Positions 54,185 to 64,000 of a stretch of 64,000 bases of DNA are shown one piece after another. Each line of letters begins with the position of its first letter. The stretch's first letter is position 1. The position numbers were made by a program, and so were the translations under genes. The stretch comes from an uncultured Bacteroidia bacterium (GTDB lineage Bacteria > Bacteroidota > Bacteroidia > Bacteroidales > UBA932), in assembly GCA_902779765.1 (NCBI GenBank), contig CACZCQ010000010.1, forward strand, positions 89,336 through 153,335, in the 5' to 3' direction. The notes under the pieces are model-generated. The model was not told the origin of the DNA. It ran no database searches and was given only the letters and a program-made list of their open reading frames with translations.

Positions 54185-54672
54185 GACCTCAGTTCATCAA
54201 TCATCCGGCCTACAAGTTCATCCTTGTTGACTCCGGAATCCAGTTCTTTTCGCAAGACTTTCTCAGCTACGCTTACGGAAAGCAGCGCGACCTCCTTCCG
54301 GATATCCCGCATGGCACTTTCCTTCTCGGCAGCGATCTGCACCCTTGCCTGTTCCAATATCTTGGAAGCCTCGTCACCGGCCTGGACCTTGGCCTGCTCG
54401 ACCATCTTGTCCCGTGCAAGTGCAGCTTCCTTGAGTATGCGGCTCTGCTCCTTCCTGGTTTCTTCTATCATCATAGCCTGCTCAGAGGCAAGGTTGCGGA
54501 GCTTTTCCTCCGCTTCCTTGGCCTGCCTTATCGAATCATTGATCCGGTCGGCCCTCTTCTGGACTGAGTCGATGATCATCGGGAAACCCCACTTCGCAAG
54601 CACGAAGAAGACGATGCCGAAAATCAGCGTCATCCATACGAGCAACCCGAAATCAGGAGTGATTAGAGACAT
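54181..54672 (-). CDS. atpF: ATP synthase b subunit
   Basis: 163 residues: membrane helix (LLVWMTLIFGIVFFVLAKWGF), then a long charged coiled coil (about 40-160). Forms the peripheral stalk. One base separates it from atpE. Confidence 0.94.
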   Translation of the reverse strand: MSLITPDFGLLVWMTLIFGIVFFVLAKWGFPMIIDSVQKRADRINDSIRQAKEAEEKLRNLASEQAMMIEETRKEQSRILKEAALARDKMVEQAKVQAGDEASKILEQARVQIAAEKESAMRDIRKEVALLSVSVAEKVLRKELDSGVNKDELVGRMIDELRS

Positions 54673-54673
54673 C

Positions 54674-54919
54674 TTACTTGGCTATGAGACAGACTACTAT
54701 GGCGAAGAGACAAGCTCCCTCGATAAGGGCGCTGACGATGATTGCGGTCATACGGTAATGTCCTGCCTGCTCGGGCTGGCGGGCACCTGCCTCCAGGGAA
54801 GCCTGGCCGATCTTACCGATACCGAAGGCTGCGGCAAAAGCAGCGAAACCGGCTCCTATGGCCTTGCCCAGGACACCCAGGGACATACCCGCTTGAAGTA
54901 AAACTGCTAAAGGTAACAT
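54674..54919 (-). CDS. atpE: ATP synthase c subunit
   Basis: 81 residues, two membrane helices joined by the ARQPE loop. The ion-binding glutamate is in helix 2 (ALIEGACLF). The residues that make a Na+ site in Ilyobacter-type rings (Gln in helix 1, Ser-Thr after the Glu) are Ile and Gly-Ala here, so a proton ring is predicted. Confidence 0.95.
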   Translation of the reverse strand: MLPLAVLLQAGMSLGVLGKAIGAGFAAFAAAFGIGKIGQASLEAGARQPEQAGHYRMTAIIVSALIEGACLFAIVVCLIAK

Positions 54920-54938
54920 AATGATATTGTTTTAATAA

Positions 54939-55993
54939 TTAATGAGTTTTCGCTTTCTGCCTCGACAGCCCTATGAAGACGGCCGAGAGCATGGTGAATA
55001 CATATGCCTGGATGAACGCCACGAGCAATTCGAGGCAGTCCATGAATACACCGAGAACGACTGCAACCGCACTGAGTCCTCCGTTGACCGCTGCACCCAT
55101 CTTTGCCGTGAGGAAGACTACGGCCACTACTCCGAGGATCATGAAATGACCCGCCAGGATATTGGCGAAAAGCCTGACCATGAGGCTGAAAGGCTTGGTG
55201 AACATGCCGATGATCTCTATCGCCGGCATCAATGGGACAGGTACTTTCAACCAGGTCGGCACATCGGGCCAGAGGATTTCCTTCCAATAGTGTTTGTTGC
55301 CGAACAGGTTGACGGTAAAGAAGGTGAACAGGGCCAGGACCAGCGTCACGGCAATGTTTCCGGTAATGTTGGCGCCTCCCGGGAAGAAGGGCACTATACC
55401 CATCAGGTTGTTGATGAAAATGAAGAAGAATGCGGTCAGGAGATATGGCGAGTACCTCCTGTAATCCTCCCCTACACAGTCCTTGATGATGTCATCTTCG
55501 ACCATGGTCACCATCATCTCCATAATTCCGACACCACCTTTGGGCGCTTCCTCGGTGGCATCATGCCTACGGTACCAGTTCGCGGTTCCCAGGACGATGA
55601 ACAGCAGCAAGGCGCTGTTGATCAGAAGTCCCAGGACATTCTTGGTGATTGAAAAATCCCACGGGCGTATCTCAGAACCGCCCGGGCCCTTTTCAACTAT
55701 CTTGTTCTCGTACTTGCCTGATGATGCTATGCTGAACCCTTGATACTCACCTTCTTCCAAATGTCTGGAGGAGAAGACATGGGTGCCGTTCCCGTTCCGG
55801 CTTATAACGATAACCGGCAGGGGGATGCTTACAGGCTTTCCGTTAATGGTGGTGATATGCCATTCATAGGAATCACGGACATGGCCGTAAAGGTACTCAT
55901 CCATATCCAGGTCGACATCGGTATCCGAAGCGCCCGCGGCCACGGCCTGGAACGGCAGCATAAAGACAAGGACAAGAATATACCTCAACCACC

Positions 55994-55997
<4 letters not shown>
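54939..55997 (-). CDS. atpB: ATP synthase a subunit
   Basis: 352 residues from the ATG at 55997, which overlaps the atpC stop. A signal-like hydrophobic start and an acidic extracytoplasmic domain of about 90 residues precede the membrane part, as in Bacteroidetes. The essential arginine is in MVRLFANILAGH. An earlier in-frame start (56030) would run into atpC. Confidence 0.94.
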
Positions 55998-57756
<1,759 letters not shown>

Positions 57757-57800
57757 TTATTTCTGAAATTTACCACAAGTTAGTCATTATTTTCCAAATA

Positions 57801-57837
57801 AGAAAAAAGGCAGGCCGATTTACATCGGTCTGCCTTT
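57801..57837 (-). terminator. Terminator downstream of the OmpA-like gene
   Basis: A long stem: AAAGGCAGGCCGAT (57806-57819) pairs with ATCGGTCTGCCTTT (57824-57837) with one wobble, followed on the minus strand by six T. Separates ompA from the ATP synthase operon. Confidence 0.85.
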
Positions 57838-57855
57838 GGACTCTGTTTGCCAGCC

Positions 57856-58935
57856 TTACTTAACGAGGCAGACAGCAACACGGTTGAGCTCAGGAGTCTC
57901 GAAAGGATTGACGGTGTCGCCGAAGTACTCGGTGATGATCCTATCCTTGTCGATTCCGGCGTCAATGATTGCCTGGGCGACGATCTCAGACCTCTTTTCG
58001 GAGAGGAACTGGTTCCTCTTGGCGGTACCGGTAGCCTTGTCAGCGTAACCGGAGATGCGGACCTTGGTTCCAGGGTTCTCCTTGAGGGCAGCGACGACCT
58101 CGTCGATCTTGAGCTGCTCGCTAGGACGGATATCCCACTTGTTGATGATGAAGAGGATATTGCGCTGGAGAGACTCGAATGCAGGCTCGACGATGACGGG
58201 CTCTTCCTTCTTCACGACCGGTGCAGGTGCCGGTTCCGGTGCAGGTGCGGGTGCCGGCGGGGGAACCACGACAGGTGCGGGTGCGGGCTTTGCCTTACCG
58301 AAGCTGAAGGTCAGACCGGCGAGGGCCTTGATCTGGAAGTCAGCCTTGGAACCGACCTTTGAGTTGAAGTGGTCGTTGATGAAGCTGGTGTTGCCTTCGA
58401 GGTTGAGGGCGACTGCGTCAGAAAGCCTGATGTTGAAACCGAGACCAGCCCTGAGTGCAGGAGAGATGCTCTTGCCTTCCCAGAGATAGTTGTTGGCCGG
58501 GAAATTGGCCTTGAGAGCGTTAGCCTCGTCATTGTTGAAAGCATAATTTACACCGACACCACCGAAGATGTAAGGATTGATGGTACGGTCAAACTTGTAG
58601 CCTCCGAAGAGGGAAGCGAGATCGGCCATGAGGTCGAGGGCGCCTTCTACATAGTTGTACTTGTAAACCTCTGCCTGTCCGACGTTGATAGCGCCCTTAC
58701 CCTGCCAAGCATTGGCGTTGAGCCTAGCTGCAAAGACAGGTGAGAACTGGTAACCGAGGGACAGTGCACCGGACGGGGAGAGAAGGTCTACCCAATTCGT
58801 CTCACCGATGGTCTCGGCGGCGCCACCCTGGATCTGAAGGAACCAGTAAGGATCAAAGTCCTTCTTCTGAGCGTTGGCAACAGAAAGCGAAGCGACGAGT
58901 GCGACGCTTGCAAGAATAGTTATTATACGTTTCAT
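57856..58935 (-). CDS. OmpA-family outer-membrane protein
   Basis: 359 residues: signal peptide (ASVALVASLSVANAQ), a beta-barrel of about 185 residues, a Pro/Ala linker (PAPAPVVVPPPAPAP), and a C-terminal OmpA peptidoglycan-binding domain (FIINKWDIRPSEQLKIDEV, RISGYADKATGTAKRNQ). The linker and domain hold the outer membrane to the wall. Likely abundant. Confidence 0.92.
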   Translation of the reverse strand: MKRIITILASVALVASLSVANAQKKDFDPYWFLQIQGGAAETIGETNWVDLLSPSGALSLGYQFSPVFAARLNANAWQGKGAINVGQAEVYKYNYVEGALDLMADLASLFGGYKFDRTINPYIFGGVGVNYAFNNDEANALKANFPANNYLWEGKSISPALRAGLGFNIRLSDAVALNLEGNTSFINDHFNSKVGSKADFQIKALAGLTFSFGKAKPAPAPVVVPPPAPAPAPEPAPAPVVKKEEPVIVEPAFESLQRNILFIINKWDIRPSEQLKIDEVVAALKENPGTKVRISGYADKATGTAKRNQFLSEKRSEIVAQAIIDAGIDKDRIITEYFGDTVNPFETPELNRVAVCLVK

Positions 58936-59009
58936 GACAATAATGAATATAAATTGCGCATTTAGTGTCGCTAAATTAGTACATTTTTTTTAAACACGCA
59001 AGATATAAT

Positions 59010-59411
59010 CTATTTTTCAGTCATCACAAAGCGAAGTCTGAGCTGAAAATATGCAGGGCTGCCGCTGCATGCGAAGTTGATCTTGTGATTATACCGCCCA
59101 GGTCTCTTGTACAAACCCTTGTAATGGACTACGATCTTACCCACTTTCCCCGGTTTGACCGGTTTCTCCGGCAGGTCCACTGTGATGCATCCACAGTCCG
59201 GTTTTGCATCGTAGAACACAAGCTTGTCATTGCCGACATTCTTGAATGTATATACCACTGTCTTGCTGCTCGCGCTTTTCGGGAAAGTGCCGATATTGGC
59301 CGTCGTCGAATCGAGCTGGATAGAAGCCTTCTTCTCCTTGGTCTGGGAAAAGGACAGGGAGGAGAATGCCAGGAGCAAGACCAGGCTTGCAAATAAGAAA
59401 CGCTTCGTCAT
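59010..59411 (-). CDS. Secreted DUF1573 protein
   Basis: 133 residues: signal peptide (VLLLAFSSLSFSQ), then an Ig-like DUF1573 domain with TFKNVGNDKLVFYDAKPDCGC and YKGLYKRPGRYNHKI. Family function is not established. The ATG at 59411 fits the signal peptide; the frame continues 17 codons upstream. Promoter box at 59460-59467. Confidence 0.85.
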   Translation of the reverse strand: MTKRFLFASLVLLLAFSSLSFSQTKEKKASIQLDSTTANIGTFPKSASSKTVVYTFKNVGNDKLVFYDAKPDCGCITVDLPEKPVKPGKVGKIVVHYKGLYKRPGRYNHKINFACSGSPAYFQLRLRFVMTEK

Positions 59412-59459
59412 CACAAAATCTGTTAGCAGGAAGAACTTGAACAAATTCCGTTCCAACTG

Positions 59460-59467
59460 CAAATATA
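59460..59467 (-). promoter_or_regulatory. Bacteroidetes -7 promoter box for the DUF1573 gene
   Basis: TATATTTG on the minus strand, directly behind the upstream gene's terminator T run and about 48 bp before the start codon. Confidence 0.65.
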
Positions 59468-59502
59468 CAAAAAAGGAGGGGCGCTCCTATGAGCGTCCCT
59501 CC
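59468..59502 (-). terminator. Terminator of the 993-residue lipoprotein gene
   Basis: GGAGGGGCGCTC (59475-59486) pairs with GAGCGTCCCTCC (59491-59502) with one mismatch, followed on the minus strand by seven T. Strong intrinsic terminator. Confidence 0.88.
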
Positions 59503-59525
59503 AGTGATCTGTTGAATCTTGTGGA

Positions 59526-62507
59526 TTACTGTCCGATGGTCTTGTCGACAGGGATGGTGATCCAGTCAGAATCGATGTAGCCGAAGCCGTAAGCAACCTT
59601 AGCCTTAACGAAGATGTTGAAGTCGGAGGTTACGTTGGTACCATTGTTCTTGTAGGTCAGGTAACCGGCGTCATTTGCAGGGAGGGTAACCTCTACGCCG
59701 CTCACAGGATCCTTAACCTTGGTTGCACCAACCTCGGTCTGGGTCAGGACGATGGTAGCAGGAACGGGCTGACGGACACCATTGAGGTCGCACTGTGCGT
59801 TCGCAGCGTCGATGACAACCTCGAACGGTCCGTAGTACTTCCAGTAAGTAGGATACTTGCTGAACTCACGTGCACGCCAATCGAACGGATCAAGGAGATC
59901 CTCGATCTTGATGTAGGAGCCCTTCTCACCGAAGTCAACAGCGTCGATGAACTTGTCAGCGGACTTGGTGTTGACGAAGACCGGCTGCAGGACGTTGGCC
60001 CTGAAGTGATCGTTGCCGTCGAAGGTGACCTTCAGAGGCTCAGCCTCGAAGTCCTCATTGCTGGTGCAGATGTAAGCATTTGCTCCGATGTAGGTGTACA
60101 TGTCGTTGGTGTTGAGCAGGGTGTCAGCGACAGTCTTGCCCTTGACCCACTTGAACATGTTCCATACCTTGGTCTCACCCTTCATTGCAGGGACGTTGGA
60201 GATGGTAGCGACAGTGTCGGTAACATCCTTGCCGTCGATCTTGATGGTAGCGGTGAGGATGGTATCCTCGACTACCTTGAAGGTAACTGCAATGGTCTGC
60301 TCGTTGCCGTCCTCATCGAGGATAGGCTCGTGCTTCTGGTTCTTGTAGGTGAGAGACGTGATGGTAGCGACATCCTTGCAGAAGAAGTAAGCGACAGAGT
60401 CGACATTCTCAACAAGAAGCTTACCGGCGTTGGCGGTTCCCTTAGGATAGGTCACGAAGGAAGCATTGATGTCGTTCTCGAACTGGCAGTTGTCAGCGAT
60501 GGTATCCTTGTCAGCAGGAACGTTGACGTTGTACTTGGTGGCCTCGAAGTTATCGGTCCAGTACTCCTTGATGTAGTCACCCTTAGCGGATGAGAGAGCA
60601 ACGGCGTCAGCGACATCCTCGACAGTAGCGGTGAGCTTGACATCGACATAGACATCCGGGTTCTTGGAGCTGTAGTACCTGGCAACGATAGCAACCTCCT
60701 CACCAGCGTACTCCCACATGTCGTTTGCATCGAGCTTCCAGCTGATGACATGGGTACCCTGTACAGGATCGATAACAACGTCAGCGACAGTACCGATGGT
60801 ATCCTCCTGAGGAGCGATCTTCAGGCTGTCATACAGAGCGTGGAACTGATCCTTGCTCATGTTCATGCCGTTGTAGATGATCTGGTTCATATCCTTGACA
60901 GTGGTCATCAGGGAATCAACGTCGCAGCTGAAGCGGAAGATGTTCTCACCGTCATCCTTGGCATCCCTTCTAGGGATAAGCTCGTAGGAAGGATTAGGAC
61001 CAACCTCGCCGGCGGCGATGTAGACCTTGATGTAAGCAACCTCGACAACATTCTCACCGTCCATGATCTTGACACGGATGATAGGAGTACGGCCGATAGC
61101 GGCAGTTCCTTCAGTGTCATAGGTAACAGGCTTGAAGACACCGGTCTTGATCTTCTCAGCATCGACAAAGTTCTTCTGGTCGGTCTTAGGCTCACCAGCG
61201 ATGTAGTTCTGGACAACCTCGAAGGTGAAGGTAAGGCCATAGTCCTCAAGATCCTTTGCAGTCATTTCGAAGCAAGCAGCCTCGGTGGTATCCTCTTCAG
61301 CGACAGGCAGGGTGTAGTGAGCGATGGTGATGGTCTTGAGATCAAGCTCGCCAGTGTAAGCAACAGCGGTATCGCAGTAGCTGTGGGCCTCCTCGAGGGA
61401 GTTGTTCATGATCCAGACCTCCTTGTCAGGAAGATAAGCATCCTCCTCGTCAGGGTTGGAGATACCAACGGTTCCCCTTCTGTAGTGCTCGTCCTCAATA
61501 TTCTTGCACTTGGTGGAGACAGCCTTAGGATCTGCAATGCGGAGATTCTCGATCACACCGGAAAGGAGGGTGAAGTAGTCGGAAACGACAGACTTGCCAT
61601 CCTTGGTGACCTTGAGGGCCATGGTGGTGATGAGCTCCTCGGTAGCTTCCTTGCCGACGACCTCGACATCAAGAGTAAGAACACCGTTCTCGTAGCTCTT
61701 GAAGGTAGGGATAACGGCGAAGTCCTCGCTCTGAGGGCCACGGGTCTTGATGTAAGGCTTGTCATCCTTGTTGATGAACTCATAGGTGAAAGTGTCATCA
61801 AGCTCGAAGTCGGAGACGTTCACGTGGAACTGGACACCCTTTGCAGGGCTGATCTGTGCAGGATCAGCACCCTCTTTGCCAGCCCAGATCTCATCCTTGG
61901 AATCCTGAGCAGTAACGAAGAGAGGATCATAGAAGAATGAAACAGCCTGGAAACCCTCGACACCGTCGATGTAGCACTGAGGGATGAAAACGAGAGCGGT
62001 CTCACCGGTAGGAGTGAGGTTGACCTCGTAGCTGTCTTCACCAACAGTGATGGTGAGGACGTTGGCTTCGGGATCATAAGTAAGGGTGGTTCCGTTCTTG
62101 GGCAGATAGCTCTGCTTGGTGTCGGTCACTTCCCACTTACCGTTCTTGTACTCATGGAGATCCCAGCAACCGGTCTCCTCGTTAGGAGTGTAGTAGCTAC
62201 CAGGAGTACCGTCGTTACCCTTGGCACCGTTGGAAACCTGGTACTTCTTACCATCAGAGAGGGTGAATTCCCATCCACCGGGCTCTCCTGAAAGAGCGCT
62301 GACATTGGTAATCACAGCACCGGCATTGATAGCGTTCTGGAGAGTCTGGACCTGCTGAGACAGGGTCTGGACAGTACCATTAACGTTATCAATGTCCTTC
62401 TTGAGATTGTTGATGTCAGAATCGTAGTCCGTACAGGATACGGCTACCCCTGCGAGACCCAGGACAAGGGCCCCAGCAAGGAACAGATTTTTGAATTTTT
62501 TGTTCAT
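59526..62507 (-). CDS. Large surface lipoprotein with coiled coil and shared C-terminal domain
   Basis: 993 residues. Signal ends in a lipobox (VAVSC); residues of about 30-62 are a coiled coil (INNLKKDIDNVNGTVQTLSQ) as in DUF4988-type proteins; then a GKKYQV...GTPGSYYTPNEETG segment and several beta domains. The last 138 residues match the C-terminus of the Big2 lipoprotein at 15338-16348. Codon choice is uniform and C/G-ending for Lys, Asn and Ile (AAG, AAC, ATC), suggesting high expression. Surface-layer or matrix role is a guess. Ends at a strong terminator. Confidence 0.75.
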   Translation of the reverse strand: MNKKFKNLFLAGALVLGLAGVAVSCTDYDSDINNLKKDIDNVNGTVQTLSQQVQTLQNAINAGAVITNVSALSGEPGGWEFTLSDGKKYQVSNGAKGNDGTPGSYYTPNEETGCWDLHEYKNGKWEVTDTKQSYLPKNGTTLTYDPEANVLTITVGEDSYEVNLTPTGETALVFIPQCYIDGVEGFQAVSFFYDPLFVTAQDSKDEIWAGKEGADPAQISPAKGVQFHVNVSDFELDDTFTYEFINKDDKPYIKTRGPQSEDFAVIPTFKSYENGVLTLDVEVVGKEATEELITTMALKVTKDGKSVVSDYFTLLSGVIENLRIADPKAVSTKCKNIEDEHYRRGTVGISNPDEEDAYLPDKEVWIMNNSLEEAHSYCDTAVAYTGELDLKTITIAHYTLPVAEEDTTEAACFEMTAKDLEDYGLTFTFEVVQNYIAGEPKTDQKNFVDAEKIKTGVFKPVTYDTEGTAAIGRTPIIRVKIMDGENVVEVAYIKVYIAAGEVGPNPSYELIPRRDAKDDGENIFRFSCDVDSLMTTVKDMNQIIYNGMNMSKDQFHALYDSLKIAPQEDTIGTVADVVIDPVQGTHVISWKLDANDMWEYAGEEVAIVARYYSSKNPDVYVDVKLTATVEDVADAVALSSAKGDYIKEYWTDNFEATKYNVNVPADKDTIADNCQFENDINASFVTYPKGTANAGKLLVENVDSVAYFFCKDVATITSLTYKNQKHEPILDEDGNEQTIAVTFKVVEDTILTATIKIDGKDVTDTVATISNVPAMKGETKVWNMFKWVKGKTVADTLLNTNDMYTYIGANAYICTSNEDFEAEPLKVTFDGNDHFRANVLQPVFVNTKSADKFIDAVDFGEKGSYIKIEDLLDPFDWRAREFSKYPTYWKYYGPFEVVIDAANAQCDLNGVRQPVPATIVLTQTEVGATKVKDPVSGVEVTLPANDAGYLTYKNNGTNVTSDFNIFVKAKVAYGFGYIDSDWITIPVDKTIGQ

Positions 62508-63345
62508 AGTACTAAAAACAAAATTGATAAAGTTGATAATACATAATTCTCAATCAGTAATTCTTTCCTCTTGCGAATGAATATTTTTGATTAATTGCAC
62601 AATCAATAAAGCCACCAAAAAGCTGACTTGACCTTGCAAAGATAACACGAATATTTAAATAAACAATATTTTTCCAACTTTTTTCGCGTTTGGGGCTATC
62701 TCAAAGCCATTTTTACTCATTTTCAGATCAAACCATAGTTTCGATTCGGAACCTCATAAACCACCTGAAAATTCTTCACTATCCTAAATGCTCATATTCC
62801 GAAATCTTGCATCAAAAAATTGAAAAAATTCATAAAAAATTCACGGGCCCTCTGCATCGCTTTCTGAATAAAGAGCTTACACGGTTCTATCCGGGACTTC
62901 GGCATACGTCAGGTTTTGTCAGACTTTTATGGACATCGACTGTGGCTAATCGGGTCTGCACACCCTATCCACTGCTTCCCCTGGAGGGGTCGCAGCCCAC
63001 GTCAAACTCCGTTACCTGGAGTCCCGCGCAATCCGCCTCGAGCGGCTTAACCACCACTATCTCAATAAGTTCCCGGAGAAGGAAGCCAGCGAATAAAGCA
63101 TCCCTGCCAAACAGCCGCACGGAGATATACTCCGGTGGCACCTGCATTCAATTCTACTGTGCGCCACAGCCCGTTTTCGGGTGCCCGGGCACGGCCAACG
63201 ATACTGAACAAGTCCGGATGACAGTCTCCTGTGCGCCTTTTGGAGATAATCTCCTTTGGCTGAGCGATATCCTGGGAAATACCTGTTCACCCCTATTCGC
63301 CATTCTAGACCGGCATACGAGTATAAGAAGAGATCCGAGGTACGA

Positions 63346-63353
63346 CAAATATA
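63346..63353 (-). promoter_or_regulatory. Isolated promoter-like box in the spacer
   Basis: TATATTTG on the minus strand with no recognised gene downstream; may drive an untranslated or unknown transcript, or be chance. Confidence 0.3.
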
Positions 63354-63739
63354 AGATAATGCCCGAGGAACGTGGCCGGCACAGGATATTATTAACGGTA
63401 TGTCATCCAATCGCACAAATAGAGTCTGGGTAGTTAGAAAAGGACAACCTGAAGTTGTCCAACGGGTGCATCCCAGGAATGATTCAAGCATTCGGAGGAG
63501 AGCAACCGTAAAAGACTGTGGAAAACCACTCTGCTAATGTTGCTTTCGGAACCTTTTCAACCAGGGAATCTTAATATAAAGGGATATCTCATTGCCATGA
63601 AAAGGGCAGCATTACGGTGGCGCTTTTGCTTCCCAAGTCCATCCAGGCGGGTCTCCGGCAGCATATCAGGGGTGGTTTTGCTTCCGTCAGGGCGATCCTG
63701 AGGCTTCGGGCAACAATCAGGTACCCGAAATGACGCCCG

Positions 63740-63835
63740 ACCGTCAATGACGCCATTCGGAGCGAAGCGACCCGGGGAGTCTGAGGGAACGCCCCTCAGT
63801 CCCCCATCGGGGGTGCAGGGGGGTGGACTGACGGA
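63740..63835. repeat. GC-rich nested inverted repeats downstream of the rRNA operon
   Basis: CTGAGGG/CCCTCAG (63781-63799), CCCCC/GGGGG (63801-63813) and outer TCAGTCC/GGACTGA arms overlap each other, and CCGTCA/TGACGG mark the approximate ends. Looks like a dispersed palindromic element. Confidence 0.45.
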
Positions 63836-63874
63836 CAACGGCAGTTGTCTGAGGGGAGCACCACACGCCCTGGA

Positions 63875-63918
63875 TAAAAAAGAAGAAGTCCCCGACAGGT
63901 TTATCCTGTCAGGGACTT
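63875..63918 (-). terminator. rRNA operon terminator
   Basis: AAGTCCCCGACAGG (63886-63899) pairs with CCTGTCAGGGACTT (63905-63918), one mismatch, with a T-rich run on the minus strand. Confidence 0.88.
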
Positions 63919-63925
63919 CCGAATA

Positions 63926-64000
63926 ACGGCGGCGACCTACTCTCCCAACTGGTGGGTCAGTACCATCGGCGCGGATGAGCTTAACGGCTCTGTTCGGGAT
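63926..64000 (-). rRNA. rrf: 5S ribosomal RNA, 3' part
   Basis: On the minus strand the sequence ends TGGGAGAGTAGGTCGCCGCC, the usual 5S 3' end, and upstream bases include the conserved ATCCCGAACAG. The 5' part is beyond the window, so a leftward rRNA operon continues to the right. The exact 3' base is uncertain by a few positions. Confidence 0.93.

Larger units (their letters stand above)
62508..63874. other. Long spacer between surface lipoprotein and rRNA operon
   Basis: No convincing gene. 62508-62690 is AT-rich and should hold the lipoprotein promoter. 62950-63350 is richer in GC; open frames on both strands look partly coding-like (minus strand 62965-63147, 60 codons) but match nothing I know. 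A TATATTTG box lies on the minus strand at 63346-63353. 63740-63835 is GC-rich with nested hairpins. Confidence 0.5.

Noticed and set aside
60750-61940. 396-codon open frame opposite the 993-residue lipoprotein
   Set aside because: The strong codon bias of the lipoprotein opens the opposite frame; no signal, motif or start context.
62690-63433. 247-codon open frame on the plus strand in the spacer
   Set aside because: Composition is Ser/Arg/Thr-rich and unlike a protein of this genome; coding-like character is split between other frames.

Overview
The window is a chromosome segment of a Bacteroidota bacterium, most likely order Bacteroidales. Evidence: a Bacteroidetes-type MraY with a long extra loop, FtsI with a C-terminal PASTA domain, ATP synthase genes in the order D-C-B-E-F-H-A-G with a signal-peptide-bearing AtpB, DUF1343, DUF1573 and DUF3108 proteins, many lipoproteins, few Shine-Dalgarno sites, and promoters of the TAnnTTTG type (TATATTTG before a tRNA-Ser and several genes). 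Genus cannot be told from the sequence. The core DNA is moderately GC-rich; one 6.1-kb block (42.1-48.2 kb) is visibly AT-richer.

Layout. 0-14.5 kb: rightward dcw cluster ftsI(partial)-murE-mraY-murD-ftsW-murG-murC-ftsQ-ftsA-ftsZ, with gltX 14 bp behind ftsZ. 14.5-19.3 kb: accessory secreted proteins (DUF1080, a Big2 lipoprotein, a serpin lipoprotein, an SGNH esterase, a small beta-barrel). 19.3-31.1 kb: long leftward run holding two M23 peptidases, a MerR regulator, Nif3, a zinc-ribbon coiled-coil protein, dnaB, a DUF3108 protein, an RseC-like protein and the complete rnfBCDGEA operon. 31.1-40 kb: rightward alaS, an in-frame fusion of an LptF/LptG permease with methionyl-tRNA formyltransferase, thiamine pyrophosphokinase, a membrane polyferredoxin and a Tat-exported aldo/keto reductase with Fe-S motifs. 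40-42 kb: a secreted beta-helix protein.

42.0-48.2 kb: tRNA-Ser(GGA) followed by a small integrative element bounded by an 18-bp direct repeat of the tRNA 3' end. It has a tyrosine recombinase at its far end and about ten small, mostly unrecognised genes, all reading toward the tRNA. It has separated the tRNA from what looks like its original terminator and supplies a new one. No relaxase, replication or capsid gene is recognisable, so it looks like a satellite or minimal integrative element.

48.3-64 kb: leftward genes for a Tat-exported Gfo/Idh/MocA oxidoreductase, a NamZ-like (DUF1343) lipoprotein close behind the atpDCBEFHAG operon, an OmpA-type porin, a DUF1573 protein and a 993-residue surface lipoprotein, then a 1.4-kb spacer and the 3' end of a leftward 5S rRNA gene with its terminator.

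Best leads: the LptG-Fmt fusion; a 130-bp inverted-repeat insertion inside its formyltransferase half, with short palindromic repeats read through in thiN and murE; the tRNA-Ser element with its structured intergenic region; and an unnamed C-terminal domain of about 138 residues shared by two lipoproteins 44 kb apart.
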